From: Ignavibacteria bacterium
Lineage (GTDB): Bacteria > Bacteroidota > Ignavibacteria > Ignavibacteriales > Ignavibacteriaceae
Direction of reading: 5' to 3'
NCBI GenBank assembly: GCA_030648225.1
Contig: JAUSIA010000359.1
Location: 1 to 6,666, forward strand
Length of the DNA stretch: 6,666 nucleotides
The notes beneath the pieces are model-generated. The model saw nothing but the letters and a program-made list of their open reading frames with translations, was not told the origin of the DNA and ran no database searches. Positions 1 through 5,408 of the stretch are shown one piece after another; the stretch's first letter is position 1, and each line of letters opens with the position of its first letter. The translations under genes and the position numbers were made by a program.

Positions 1-395
1 ACCAAAACAATCTTGCTGTTCAGACTCTTGATTTGATGGAACAAAAAATCCCCAGGAATATAAGACCAATGCCTTTCGGATTACTTTATGAAATTTCCAA
101 TCTTTATTATAGTGCCGGGGCTACCGATAGATATAGAGAGATCGCGAAGGAATTAGAACAGATTGCTCTTGATGCTATAGAGCAGAATCCTCAGGATATT
201 CAGTCGTACTATAATCCATACAGGGTACTTATTGATATTTATGATAATACCAAAGATTATGAAAATGCTTATAAACTCTGGCAGAAACTTGAAGTTATGT
301 ATCCTAATGATCAAAGTGTAAAAGCAAATGTTGAAAAGTATAGAAAGCTAATTCAAAAAGATGATGTTGTTAAGGATACCGGTATAGTTAATTGA
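1..395 (+). CDS. C-terminal fragment of a large protein, probably DUF2723-family membrane glycosyltransferase
   Basis: The reading frame is open from the left edge (first full codon at position 3) to the TAA at 393-395, so this is the last 130 residues of a longer protein; a TTG at 33 or ATG at 36 is not a believable start. The visible part is soluble and helical. A segment reading MEQKIPRNIRPMPFGLLYEI is followed by NLYYSAGATDRYREIAKELE and then two TPR-like helix pairs (about residues 53-115 of the fragment, with NPQDIQSYYNPY and DYENAYKLWQKLEVMYPND). The 'KIPRN.RP....LLYEI..LYY.AG...RYREIAKE' pattern is what I associate with the tail of DUF2723 (protein O-mannosyltransferase-like) proteins of Bacteroidota and relatives, whose N-terminal half is a multi-spanning membrane domain. 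That domain is outside the window, so the family call rests on the tail alone. The next gene is also a glycosyltransferase, which fits envelope glycosylation. A plain TPR protein is the alternative. Confidence 0.6.
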   Translation, partial: QNNLAVQTLDLMEQKIPRNIRPMPFGLLYEISNLYYSAGATDRYREIAKELEQIALDAIEQNPQDIQSYYNPYRVLIDIYDNTKDYENAYKLWQKLEVMYPNDQSVKANVEKYRKLIQKDDVVKDTGIVN

Positions 396-425
396 TTATA
401 GAAATAAAACAGGGAATCTAAATTT

Positions 426-454
426 TAAGCGGTGTCAAAGCCGCTTATTTTTTT
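426..454 (+). terminator. Intrinsic terminator after the DUF2723-like gene
   Basis: A GC-containing stem AAGCGG (427-432) pairs perfectly with CCGCTT (441-446) around an 8-base loop. A T-A pair (426/447) adds one more step, and a run of seven T follows at 448-454. It lies 30 bases after the upstream stop codon. It also overlaps the GTG at 432 that could otherwise be taken as the start of the next gene, which argues for the ATG at 465. Confidence 0.8.
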
Positions 455-464
455 AATAAGAGAA

Positions 465-1523
465 ATGAAAATTCTTATCCTTGCTCTCTCAGGTACTGGC
501 GATGCATTAATGTTCACGCCCGCATTAAGTCTTCTTAAAAGAGAAATGCCTGATGCAACTATTGATGCACTCGTTATGATCAATAGTGTAAAGGAGATGT
601 ACGAAAAAAATAGAAACATCAGCAAGGTTATTTATTCTGATTTCCTTAAAGAAGGATTTTTCGCCTCATTAAAATTTATCTCATCTCTCCGGAACAAATA
701 TAATCTCTCAATAAATGTTTATCCTTCCAACAGGAAAGAATACAATATTATTAATTATCTGATTGGTGCAAAAAAAAAGGCAGGAGTAATTTATTTAAGA
801 AGAGATAACCAGAACCTTGGATTTTTAAACAACATCAGAGTTCCGGAGAATGATACTGTACACAATGTTCGGACAAACATTAAGCTTATAGAAAAAATTC
901 TTAATAAATCTTTTAGCGAAGAACCTTCCCTTGAATTTCCTCTTACAGAACAGGATGAATCTTTTGCAAAAAATTATTTCAGGCAGATTAATATTTCTGA
1001 AAATGATTTTGTTGTTGGCTTTCATCCAGGTTGCGCAACATTAAAAAATCATATTAAAAGAAGATGGGAGCCTGAGAAGTTTGCCGGACTTGCAAAACTT
1101 CTTATTGAAAAAGAAAAAGCTAAAGTCTTAATCTTTGGAGGCCCTGAAGAAGATGAACTTAAAGAAAATATCTCTGTACAGGTTAACTCATCGGATGTTT
1201 ATGTAGTTAAAACAAACAGTTTAACATCTTCAGCGGCAGTTATGAAAAGATGTAATATTTTTGTTACGAATGATTCAAGCCTGATGCATATTGCTTCTGC
1301 TTTAGGATTAAAAGTTGTGGCAATTATCGGTCCTACAAACAGATTTTATATTCATCCCTGGAAAACAGATTACAGTATTGTTTCACTAAATCTTTCTTGT
1401 TCACCTTGTTTTTTTTATTCTCCAAAACCTCTTAAATGTTATAGGGATGATGTTCTTTTCAAATGTATTAAGGAGATAAATGTGGAAATGGTTTACGATG
1501 CTGTTAAAAATATGATGGAGTGA
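465..1523 (+). CDS. Glycosyltransferase family 9 (heptosyltransferase-like) protein
   Basis: Predicted cytoplasmic or membrane-peripheral enzyme transferring a sugar, classically ADP-heptose, to lipopolysaccharide core or another envelope glycan. From ATG 465 it is 352 residues, normal for GT9. It opens with the family's first beta strand and glycine loop (MKILILALSGTGDALMFTPA, the GDxLMxTP pattern). The second Rossmann domain has FHPGC at 186-190, RRWEPEKFAGLA just after it, an IFGGPEEDE strand, and the donor-binding NDSSLMHIASALG at 269-281 (usually D-S-G-P-M-H), followed by GPTN. The C-terminus carries Cys 312, 315, 325 and 334. An in-frame GTG at 432 would add 11 residues but lies inside the terminator stem, so I prefer ATG 465; AAGAGA just before it is only a weak ribosome binding site. 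The gene begins 10 bases after the T-tract of the terminator. The exact donor and acceptor sugar cannot be read from the sequence. Confidence 0.87.
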   Translation: MKILILALSGTGDALMFTPALSLLKREMPDATIDALVMINSVKEMYEKNRNISKVIYSDFLKEGFFASLKFISSLRNKYNLSINVYPSNRKEYNIINYLIGAKKKAGVIYLRRDNQNLGFLNNIRVPENDTVHNVRTNIKLIEKILNKSFSEEPSLEFPLTEQDESFAKNYFRQINISENDFVVGFHPGCATLKNHIKRRWEPEKFAGLAKLLIEKEKAKVLIFGGPEEDELKENISVQVNSSDVYVVKTNSLTSSAAVMKRCNIFVTNDSSLMHIASALGLKVVAIIGPTNRFYIHPWKTDYSIVSLNLSCSPCFFYSPKPLKCYRDDVLFKCIKEINVEMVYDAVKNMME

Positions 1524-1543
1524 CTAAGCAAAATCTCAGTAGC

Positions 1544-1563
1544 AATTAAACAATTAAACAATT
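1544..1563. repeat. 8-bp tandem repeat (2.5 units) over the LOG stop codon
   Basis: AATTAAAC occurs twice in a row and is followed by AATT, covering the last codons and the stop codon of the minus-strand LOG gene in the convergent junction with GT9. Gain or loss of a unit would change only the last few residues of the protein. Confidence 0.6.
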
Positions 1564-2076
1564 CTCAATAAACTCAACTATCTCTTCGATATCATCAAAG
1601 AAGGAGAGCCTGTTTATATCTCTTCCTTCTCTCTTAAGCTGCTCATTAATTATTTTCCCAATTTCTAACCACATAGTTGAGTAACAGGCAACAGGTTTTG
1701 TCTGTATAAGACTTTTATTAAGATATTCCCAAACCGCAGCTAATTCCAGCAAGGTTCCGGTTCCTCCCTGAAGGACAATATATGCATCACTAAGTTCAAT
1801 TAATTTTGTCACTCTTTCAAAAAGAGAATCGCATGAAATTATTTTATCAAGATAAATGTTTGGTTTACTTTTTACATAACTAAGTGTAACTCCGGTTGCA
1901 ATACCTCCATTTTCGTGAACACCTTTTGAAACAGCTTCCATTATTCCTTTGTAGCCGCCGGTGTTTATATCAAATCCTTTTTGAGCCAACAAGCTGCCAA
2001 GTTTATAAGCAGTATTATATTCTGTTTCTCCATCTTTCGGAAAAGCACTGCCAAATACCGTAACTCTTTTTTTCAT
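1546..2076 (-). CDS. LOG-family (lysine decarboxylase-like fold) nucleotide phosphoribohydrolase-like protein
   Basis: The 176-residue length is typical of LOG / TIGR00725-TIGR00730 type proteins. Characterised relatives hydrolyse nucleoside 5'-monophosphates to base plus ribose 5-phosphate; the plant-type members activate cytokinins. The Rossmann start is VTVFGSA (5-11), followed by TGGYKGIMEAVSKG (39-52), the counterpart of the phosphate-binding GGGxxGLM motif. The signature region is ELSDAYIVLQGGTGTLLELA (94-113), where the canonical PGGxGTxxE reads QGGTGTLLE: the two glycines, GT and Glu111 are kept, but proline is Gln103. Arg88 is at the place of the conserved arginine. The ATG at 2076 is the natural start because the first beta strand begins at once; only a weak AAAG precedes it. 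A TATAAT-like box lies about 60 bases upstream (2137-2142, minus strand), without a good -35. The gene is convergent with the GT9 gene, with 22 bases between stop codons. True substrate is unknown; 'lysine decarboxylase' is a historical misnomer for this family. Confidence 0.83.
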   Translation of the reverse strand: MKKRVTVFGSAFPKDGETEYNTAYKLGSLLAQKGFDINTGGYKGIMEAVSKGVHENGGIATGVTLSYVKSKPNIYLDKIISCDSLFERVTKLIELSDAYIVLQGGTGTLLELAAVWEYLNKSLIQTKPVACYSTMWLEIGKIINEQLKREGRDINRLSFFDDIEEIVEFIENCLIV

Positions 2077-2166
2077 AAATTTCTTTAAAGTTTTAATAAA
2101 AATAAAAAACTAAATGTTTATTTAAACTAATAATTAATTATAGTAAAATATTTTAAGTTGTCTCTA

Positions 2167-2257
2167 ACTTCGCCCGAATCTCTTCTTATAAAGGAGAGGA
2201 CTTTTAAACACGGAGATTTCCCTCTCCTTAATAAGGAGAGGGACTAAAGGGCGAGGT
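2167..2257. repeat. Composite palindromic element: two similar hairpins inside an outer stem
   Basis: The outer arms ACTTCGCCC (2167-2175) and GGGCGAGGT (2249-2257) pair over 9 positions with one G-T wobble. Inside are two hairpins of nearly the same sequence. Hairpin A pairs CTCTTCTT (2180-2187) with AAGGAGAG (2191-2198), with one wobble and loop ATA. Hairpin B pairs CCCTCTCCTT (2220-2229) perfectly with AAGGAGAGGG (2233-2242), with loop AAT. The whole folds like a three-way junction. It fills much of the 209-base gap between the divergent LOG and lhgO genes, ending 28 bases before the lhgO start. Purine-rich GGAGAGGG elements ending in GGGCGAGG look like dispersed intergenic repeats of Bacteroidota-type genomes, but copy number cannot be judged from one window. 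No T-tract follows, so it is not a standard terminator. Confidence 0.65.
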
Positions 2258-2285
2258 AAAAAACTAATAAAAGGTTCCCGAATAA

Positions 2286-3494
2286 ATGAACAAAAAAATT
2301 TTTGATGCTATTATTATTGGCGGTGGTATTGTAGGAACAGCTGCTGCTCTTTCTCTTCAGCAGAAGGGGATAAAATCTGTTTTAGTAATTGAAGCAGAAA
2401 AAAATATCGGTGCACACCAAACGGGACATAACAGCGGTGTTATTCATTCAGGTGTTTATTACAAACCGGGTTCATTAAAAGCAAAACTATGCTCAGAAGG
2501 AAGAGAACTGCTTTATAGGTTTTGTGAAGAACATAATATTTTGCATCAGAGATGCGGTAAAATAATTGTTGCAACGGAGAAAGATGAAATACCTGTTCTT
2601 AATGAAATAGAGAAAAGAGGTCTCGCTAATGGTCTAAAGGGAATAAAAAGACTAAGTAAAGAAGAGATAAAAGATTATGAGCCTTATGCTGCTGGTGAAG
2701 AAGGTTTATTTATTAATGAAACCGGTATAGTGGATTTTATTGGGGTTACAAATAAGTTCAGAGAATTAATAAAAGAGGATGGGGGAGAAGTTCTAACTTC
2801 ATGCAAGTTTCTAAACATAACAAATTCTTCTAATCATTTAATTATAGAAACAACAAAAGGGGATTTTAATTGCAAACTTCTCATTAACTGCGGCGGACTT
2901 CAGTCAGACAGGATAGCGAAGAAGTGCGGATTAAATCCTGATGTTAAGATCATTCCTTTCAGAGGAGAATATTATGAATTAAAAAAGGGGAAAGAATATC
3001 TTGTTAATAATCTTATTTATCCTGTCCCTGATCCAAAGTTTCCATTTTTAGGAGTTCATTTTACAAGAATGGTAAAAGGCGGAATTGAAGCGGGACCAAA
3101 TGCAGTGCTCGCATTTAGCAGAACCGGTTACACTTATAAAGATATTTCTTTACAGGATCTTTCAGAGATGTTCGGATATCCCGGATTCTGGAAAATGCTT
3201 AATCAACATTACGCAATGGGGATAAATGAATTCAGAAGGTCGCTAAATAAATCTCTTTTTGTTAAAGCATTACAGAAGTTAGTTCCATCAATAGAAGATG
3301 ATGATATTGTACCAGGCGGTTCTGGTGTTCGTGCACAGGCTCTTGATAAAGATGGAAAATTAGTTGATGATTTCAGAATAATTGAAACTGAAAAACAGGT
3401 TCACGTACTCAATGCTCCATCACCGGCAGCAACTGCTTCGTTAAGTATTGGAAAATATATTGCTGAAATGGCTGCCAAGAAGTTTATTGGTTAG
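2286..3494 (+). CDS. lhgO: L-2-hydroxyglutarate oxidase/dehydrogenase (LhgO)
   Basis: FAD enzyme of the DAO superfamily that oxidises L-2-hydroxyglutarate to 2-oxoglutarate, passing electrons to the quinone pool or oxygen depending on the organism; it acts in metabolite repair or lysine/glutarate breakdown. The 402 residues match the family length. The N-terminal dinucleotide-binding loop is IIIGGGIVGTAAALSLQQKG (9-28), with the ribose-binding Glu36 at the end of the second strand (VLVIEAE). The hallmark HQTGHNSGVIHSGVYYKPGS follows at 44-63, including the conserved HNSGVIHSG stretch. Near the C-terminus are PGGSGVRAQ (343-351) and the FAD-contacting NAPSPAATASLSIGKYIAE. No signal peptide is seen. 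The ATG at 2286 starts right before the FAD strand; AAAAGG at 2269-2274 is a distant, weak ribosome binding site. It stands alone, divergent from LOG and convergent with the hydrolase gene. The palindromic element just upstream would fall in its promoter or 5' leader. Confidence 0.92.
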   Translation: MNKKIFDAIIIGGGIVGTAAALSLQQKGIKSVLVIEAEKNIGAHQTGHNSGVIHSGVYYKPGSLKAKLCSEGRELLYRFCEEHNILHQRCGKIIVATEKDEIPVLNEIEKRGLANGLKGIKRLSKEEIKDYEPYAAGEEGLFINETGIVDFIGVTNKFRELIKEDGGEVLTSCKFLNITNSSNHLIIETTKGDFNCKLLINCGGLQSDRIAKKCGLNPDVKIIPFRGEYYELKKGKEYLVNNLIYPVPDPKFPFLGVHFTRMVKGGIEAGPNAVLAFSRTGYTYKDISLQDLSEMFGYPGFWKMLNQHYAMGINEFRRSLNKSLFVKALQKLVPSIEDDDIVPGGSGVRAQALDKDGKLVDDFRIIETEKQVHVLNAPSPAATASLSIGKYIAEMAAKKFIG

Positions 3495-3510
3495 TTTATA
3501 TTGGTCTTAC

Positions 3511-3578
3511 TCGTAATCATAATCTTAATCCGGTCAAACGCTAATCAAGTACGAGTATGATTACGATTAAGATTACGA
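3511..3578. repeat. Long inverted repeat built of NTAATC/GATTAN hexamers
   Basis: The left arm 3511-3530 and right arm 3559-3578 are reverse complements at 18 of 20 positions, separated by 28 bases. Each arm is itself a three-unit hexamer array: GTAATC-ATAATC-TTAATC at 3513-3530 and GATTAC-GATTAA-GATTAC at 3559-3576. A second exact 8-bp pairing, TACTCGTA (3508-3515) with TACGAGTA (3550-3557), offers an alternative fold. It occupies most of the 115-base gap between the stop codons of lhgO and the hydrolase gene. A long hairpin in both transcripts is predicted, which may shield 3' ends; there is no T-tract on either side, so a classical rho-independent terminator is not supported. Confidence 0.7.
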
Positions 3579-3609
3579 ATTAAAAATCAAGCCTCACTCA
3601 TAGAAAGTT

Positions 3610-4623
3610 TTATACCATCCATTCTTCAACCGCATCAGAAGTTTTAACTACATGCATTCCTGCATCAGCAAATTTTTTAAATGCTTTATCGGTTTCTTCT
3701 GTAAAATCTATTACACCGGGAATAACAACAGGAGATGTAACATCTTCAAGCAGATAAACTTTTTTTGCAAATGATTTGTCTTCCTGAAGAAGATCATCAA
3801 TTGTCCATGCAACACAATGGCTCTTCGCTTGTCCTGCTATTAAAATTAAATCATACTTCATCAGCTTCTCGAGTAAAGGAGAATTCTTATCCGCAATTTT
3901 ATTTCCATCAGCATCAGTTCTAATCTCAGGGCCAAAGACGGAATAATGTTCTGTTAAAGGATTTCTTCCTTTTATCTGAAAATCAGGCTGACTGTATCTT
4001 GCAATACTATGATAGAAAATTGCTTCTTCAACTGAAGGCACGAGAGCATGACCAATTCCCCCAAGCATTGCATGATATGGCCAGATTGTGAGATCATATT
4101 TACTTTTATCTTTCAGAGTCTTTGTATAGTGAATCAGATGCTGCTGAGCTTTCTCTTCATTGAAGCTAAGAAATTTTAATACATCCGGATTTATCTTCCA
4201 CACTCCGTTTTTAATATCATCATAAGAAATAAGAGTATTTGGTTTAGGGTGCTCACCGTTATCATTTAATAAAAATAATGAATGAAAAATCTGTGCTGCC
4301 TGGTGTGTATCCATAGTTGGAATTATTTCAGTGATGATATCGAGATTGCGGTATATAAATTCACATAATCTTATATTATCATCTATCGCACCTCTTCCGG
4401 AGCGTCCACCGACAAATAGTTCAAACTCAGGGTTGCAGAAAGTATTCTGCACATCTACAAGTACAAGGGCAATTTTGAACTTATCATCAACAGCAGGAGT
4501 AAGCTTGTATTCATCTGCCCATTTCCTTGCATCCTCAGCAAGCTGCTGATAATTAACTTTCCAGATTTTGTCAACCTTATCAGCATCAAAGTGAGCTGGT
4601 ATTCTTGGCTGTTTCCTGTTCAT
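3610..4623 (-). CDS. Nicotinamidase-like cysteine hydrolase (isochorismatase fold), enlarged form
   Basis: Probable cytoplasmic amidase of the isochorismatase-like superfamily; nicotinamidases convert nicotinamide to nicotinate for NAD salvage. The 337 residues are well above the roughly 180-220 of common PncA enzymes. The catalytic Asp is Asp57 in ALVLVDVQNTFC, preceded by about 45 extra N-terminal residues. Metal ligands of the nicotinamidase type are suggested by MDTH (Asp105, His107) and His114. WPYHAMLGGIGHAL (181-194) matches the nicotinamidase WPxHC region. Lys218 in IKGRNPLTEHYS is the likely catalytic lysine, and Cys270 in AGQAKSHCVAWTIDDL the nucleophile. Residues 116-178 form an insertion between the two metal-site segments, and another lies around 229-250. 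The AGGAGAAG ribosome binding site (4629-4636) is well placed before ATG 4623. The gene is monocistronic here. The substrate could be nicotinamide or another amide; the motif set favours nicotinamide. Confidence 0.83.
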   Translation of the reverse strand: MNRKQPRIPAHFDADKVDKIWKVNYQQLAEDARKWADEYKLTPAVDDKFKIALVLVDVQNTFCNPEFELFVGGRSGRGAIDDNIRLCEFIYRNLDIITEIIPTMDTHQAAQIFHSLFLLNDNGEHPKPNTLISYDDIKNGVWKINPDVLKFLSFNEEKAQQHLIHYTKTLKDKSKYDLTIWPYHAMLGGIGHALVPSVEEAIFYHSIARYSQPDFQIKGRNPLTEHYSVFGPEIRTDADGNKIADKNSPLLEKLMKYDLILIAGQAKSHCVAWTIDDLLQEDKSFAKKVYLLEDVTSPVVIPGVIDFTEETDKAFKKFADAGMHVVKTSDAVEEWMV

Positions 4624-4628
4624 AACTA

Positions 4629-4636
4629 CTTCTCCT
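4629..4636 (-). promoter_or_regulatory. Strong Shine-Dalgarno of the nicotinamidase-like gene
   Basis: Read on the minus strand, AGGAGAAG sits 5 bases before the ATG at 4623. It fixes the start and contrasts with the weak sites of the GT9, LOG and lhgO genes in this window. Confidence 0.75.
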
Positions 4637-4662
4637 GCTTATTAAAGAAGTTTCTATTAAAT

Positions 4663-4691
4663 AGAATAAATAACACAAGCTTTTTAATCAA
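4663..4691 (-). promoter_or_regulatory. Possible sigma-70-like promoter of the nicotinamidase-like gene
   Basis: On the minus strand TTGATT (4686-4691) and TATTCT (4663-4668) are separated by exactly 17 bases. Each matches the classical -35/-10 consensus at 4 of 6 positions. Transcription would start near 4655 and give a leader of about 30 bases containing the ribosome binding site. In such AT-rich DNA a match of this quality can arise by chance. Confidence 0.3.
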
Positions 4692-4743
4692 GCTAATAGC
4701 AAGGGAATTTTTTATTTACTTAAAGTAGCCACTTACTTTCATA

Positions 4744-4838
4744 AACCGTTAAAACGGTTCATTATTATTTTTTTTTCTTATTAACCCACGACTTAAGTCA
4801 TGGGTTAATAAATAAAAGATCCGTATTCTTAACCGTTT
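4744..4838. repeat. REP-like palindrome cluster
   Basis: The centre is a 34-base near-perfect palindrome at 4778-4811: TTATTAACCCACGACTT pairs with AAGTCATGGGTTAATAA at 16 of 17 positions, the only mismatch (C4789/A4800) becoming a G-T wobble on the minus strand. On both sides, about 21-22 bases from the core 28-base palindrome, are reverse-complementary heptamers AACGGTT (4753-4759) and AACCGTT (4831-4837). The left one is also half of a small palindrome, AACCGTT-AA-AACGGTT (4744-4759). Nested symmetric hairpins in an intergenic gap resemble REP elements moved by REP-associated tyrosine transposases (IS200/IS605 relatives). No transposase is in the window. The 349-base gap 4624-4972 otherwise holds the hydrolase promoter region and a doubtful small ORF. 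Confidence 0.65.
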
Positions 4839-4854
4839 CAATTAAACTTTTAAA

Positions 4855-4953
4855 ATGATGGACCAACTTGAGTTATTTAATAACTATAAAAATATGATTT
4901 ATCTCAAGAACCCTTTGCTTCTTAAAGCTTATCTTACTAAGAATTTTAAGTAA
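4855..4953 (+). CDS. Possible 32-residue small ORF upstream of the metallothionein-like gene
   Basis: An ATG-ATG pair opens a frame of 32 codons ending in TAA at 4951-4953, 19 bases before the next gene's ATG and just before its ribosome binding site. The peptide begins MMDQLELFNNYKN and ends in a basic, leucine-rich stretch containing NPLLLKAYLTKNFK. I recognise no family. There is no clear ribosome binding site before it (TTTTAAA), and an open frame of this length is expected by chance in AT-rich DNA. It could be a small protein, a leader peptide, a remnant of a gene interrupted by the adjacent repeat, or nothing. Confidence 0.22.
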   Translation: MMDQLELFNNYKNMIYLKNPLLLKAYLTKNFK

Positions 4954-4958
4954 TCAAT

Positions 4959-4966
4959 AAGGAGAG
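4959..4966 (+). promoter_or_regulatory. Strong Shine-Dalgarno of the metallothionein-like gene
   Basis: AAGGAGAG lies 6 bases before the ATG at 4973 and decides the start. It follows the stop codon of the possible small ORF by 5 bases. Confidence 0.75.
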
Positions 4967-4972
4967 AAAATT

Positions 4973-5206
4973 ATGGCAAAGTGTGAAGTTTGTGGTAATG
5001 ATTATAGTAAAGCATTCACCATTGAGATAAATAATGAAACACATACCTTCGACTGTTTCGAATGTGCAATTCATATGCTGGCACCGGAATGCGCCCACTG
5101 CGGCTGTAAAATAATCGGACATGGCGTTGAAGAGGATGGGAAAATATTCTGCTGTGAGCATTGTGCCAAAGAAATTGTTGCTATTGGCGTGAAAGGTATG
5201 GTTTAA
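4973..5206 (+). CDS. Prokaryotic metallothionein-like, Cys-rich zinc-binding small protein
   Basis: A 77-residue soluble protein with 10 cysteines (4, 7, 28, 31, 40, 43, 45, 60, 61, 64) and 5 histidines (24, 34, 42, 50, 63), so very likely a metal-binding protein, probably zinc. Pairs are spaced like zinc-ribbon knuckles: CEVC (4-7), CFEC (28-31), CAHCGC (40-45) and CCEHC (60-64). The layout, MAKCEVCGNDY at the start, then a HTFDxFECAIHxLAPxC-x2-C-x-C stretch, IIGHGVE, and FCCEHCA, is one I associate with small proteins commonly annotated as prokaryotic metallothionein (SmtA-like family); the assignment is from recalled pattern, not a search. The role is probably metal storage or buffering, but a structural or regulatory zinc-ribbon protein is possible. 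The strong AAGGAGAG ribosome binding site (4959-4966) precedes ATG 4973 by 6 bases. No metal-sensing regulator is adjacent. Confidence 0.78.
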   Translation: MAKCEVCGNDYSKAFTIEINNETHTFDCFECAIHMLAPECAHCGCKIIGHGVEEDGKIFCCEHCAKEIVAIGVKGMV

Positions 5207-5408
5207 ACTTTAGAAATAGATTAATCATAACTTACAACTTTACAATCTATCTTAAAGAATTAATAATCTTTCCAAAAGTGCTGTGCCTGCATTTTCAGGA
5301 TTCATTCAATCTTTATTAACTTAATACCTATCGTTTAAATCATTATTTAATTCTCAGCCAAACTTAATATACCCCTATGCTGAAACCCCAATTATTTTTC
5401 TCTCAAAG

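Noticed and set aside
432..464. GTG at 432 as the start of the GT9 gene
   Set aside because: It lies in the stem of the terminator, adds residues without family similarity, and the ATG at 465 begins exactly at the conserved first beta strand.
4331..4549. 72-codon open frame on the plus strand inside the nicotinamidase-like gene
   Set aside because: It is antisense to a gene with a complete motif set, has a low-complexity Ser/Leu-rich product and no family features.
4744..4776. AACCGTT hairpin followed by a T9 run as a rho-independent terminator
   Set aside because: No plus-strand gene lies upstream for it to end, the stem is short and AT-rich, and nine bases separate the stem from the T-run; it fits better as part of the REP-like cluster.
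4946..5161. 71-codon open frame on the minus strand over the metallothionein-like gene
   Set aside because: It is the antisense shadow of the Cys-rich protein, which has a strong ribosome binding site and patterned cysteines.
5216..5250. ATAGATT/AATCTAT inverted repeat after the metallothionein-like gene
   Set aside because: Only 7 AT-rich pairs with a 21-base loop and no T-tract; expected by chance in such DNA.
5271..5286. Sigma-54-like GGCAC box on the minus strand
   Set aside because: The GG to GC spacing required for -24/-12 elements is not met and it points away from the HyfB-like gene.
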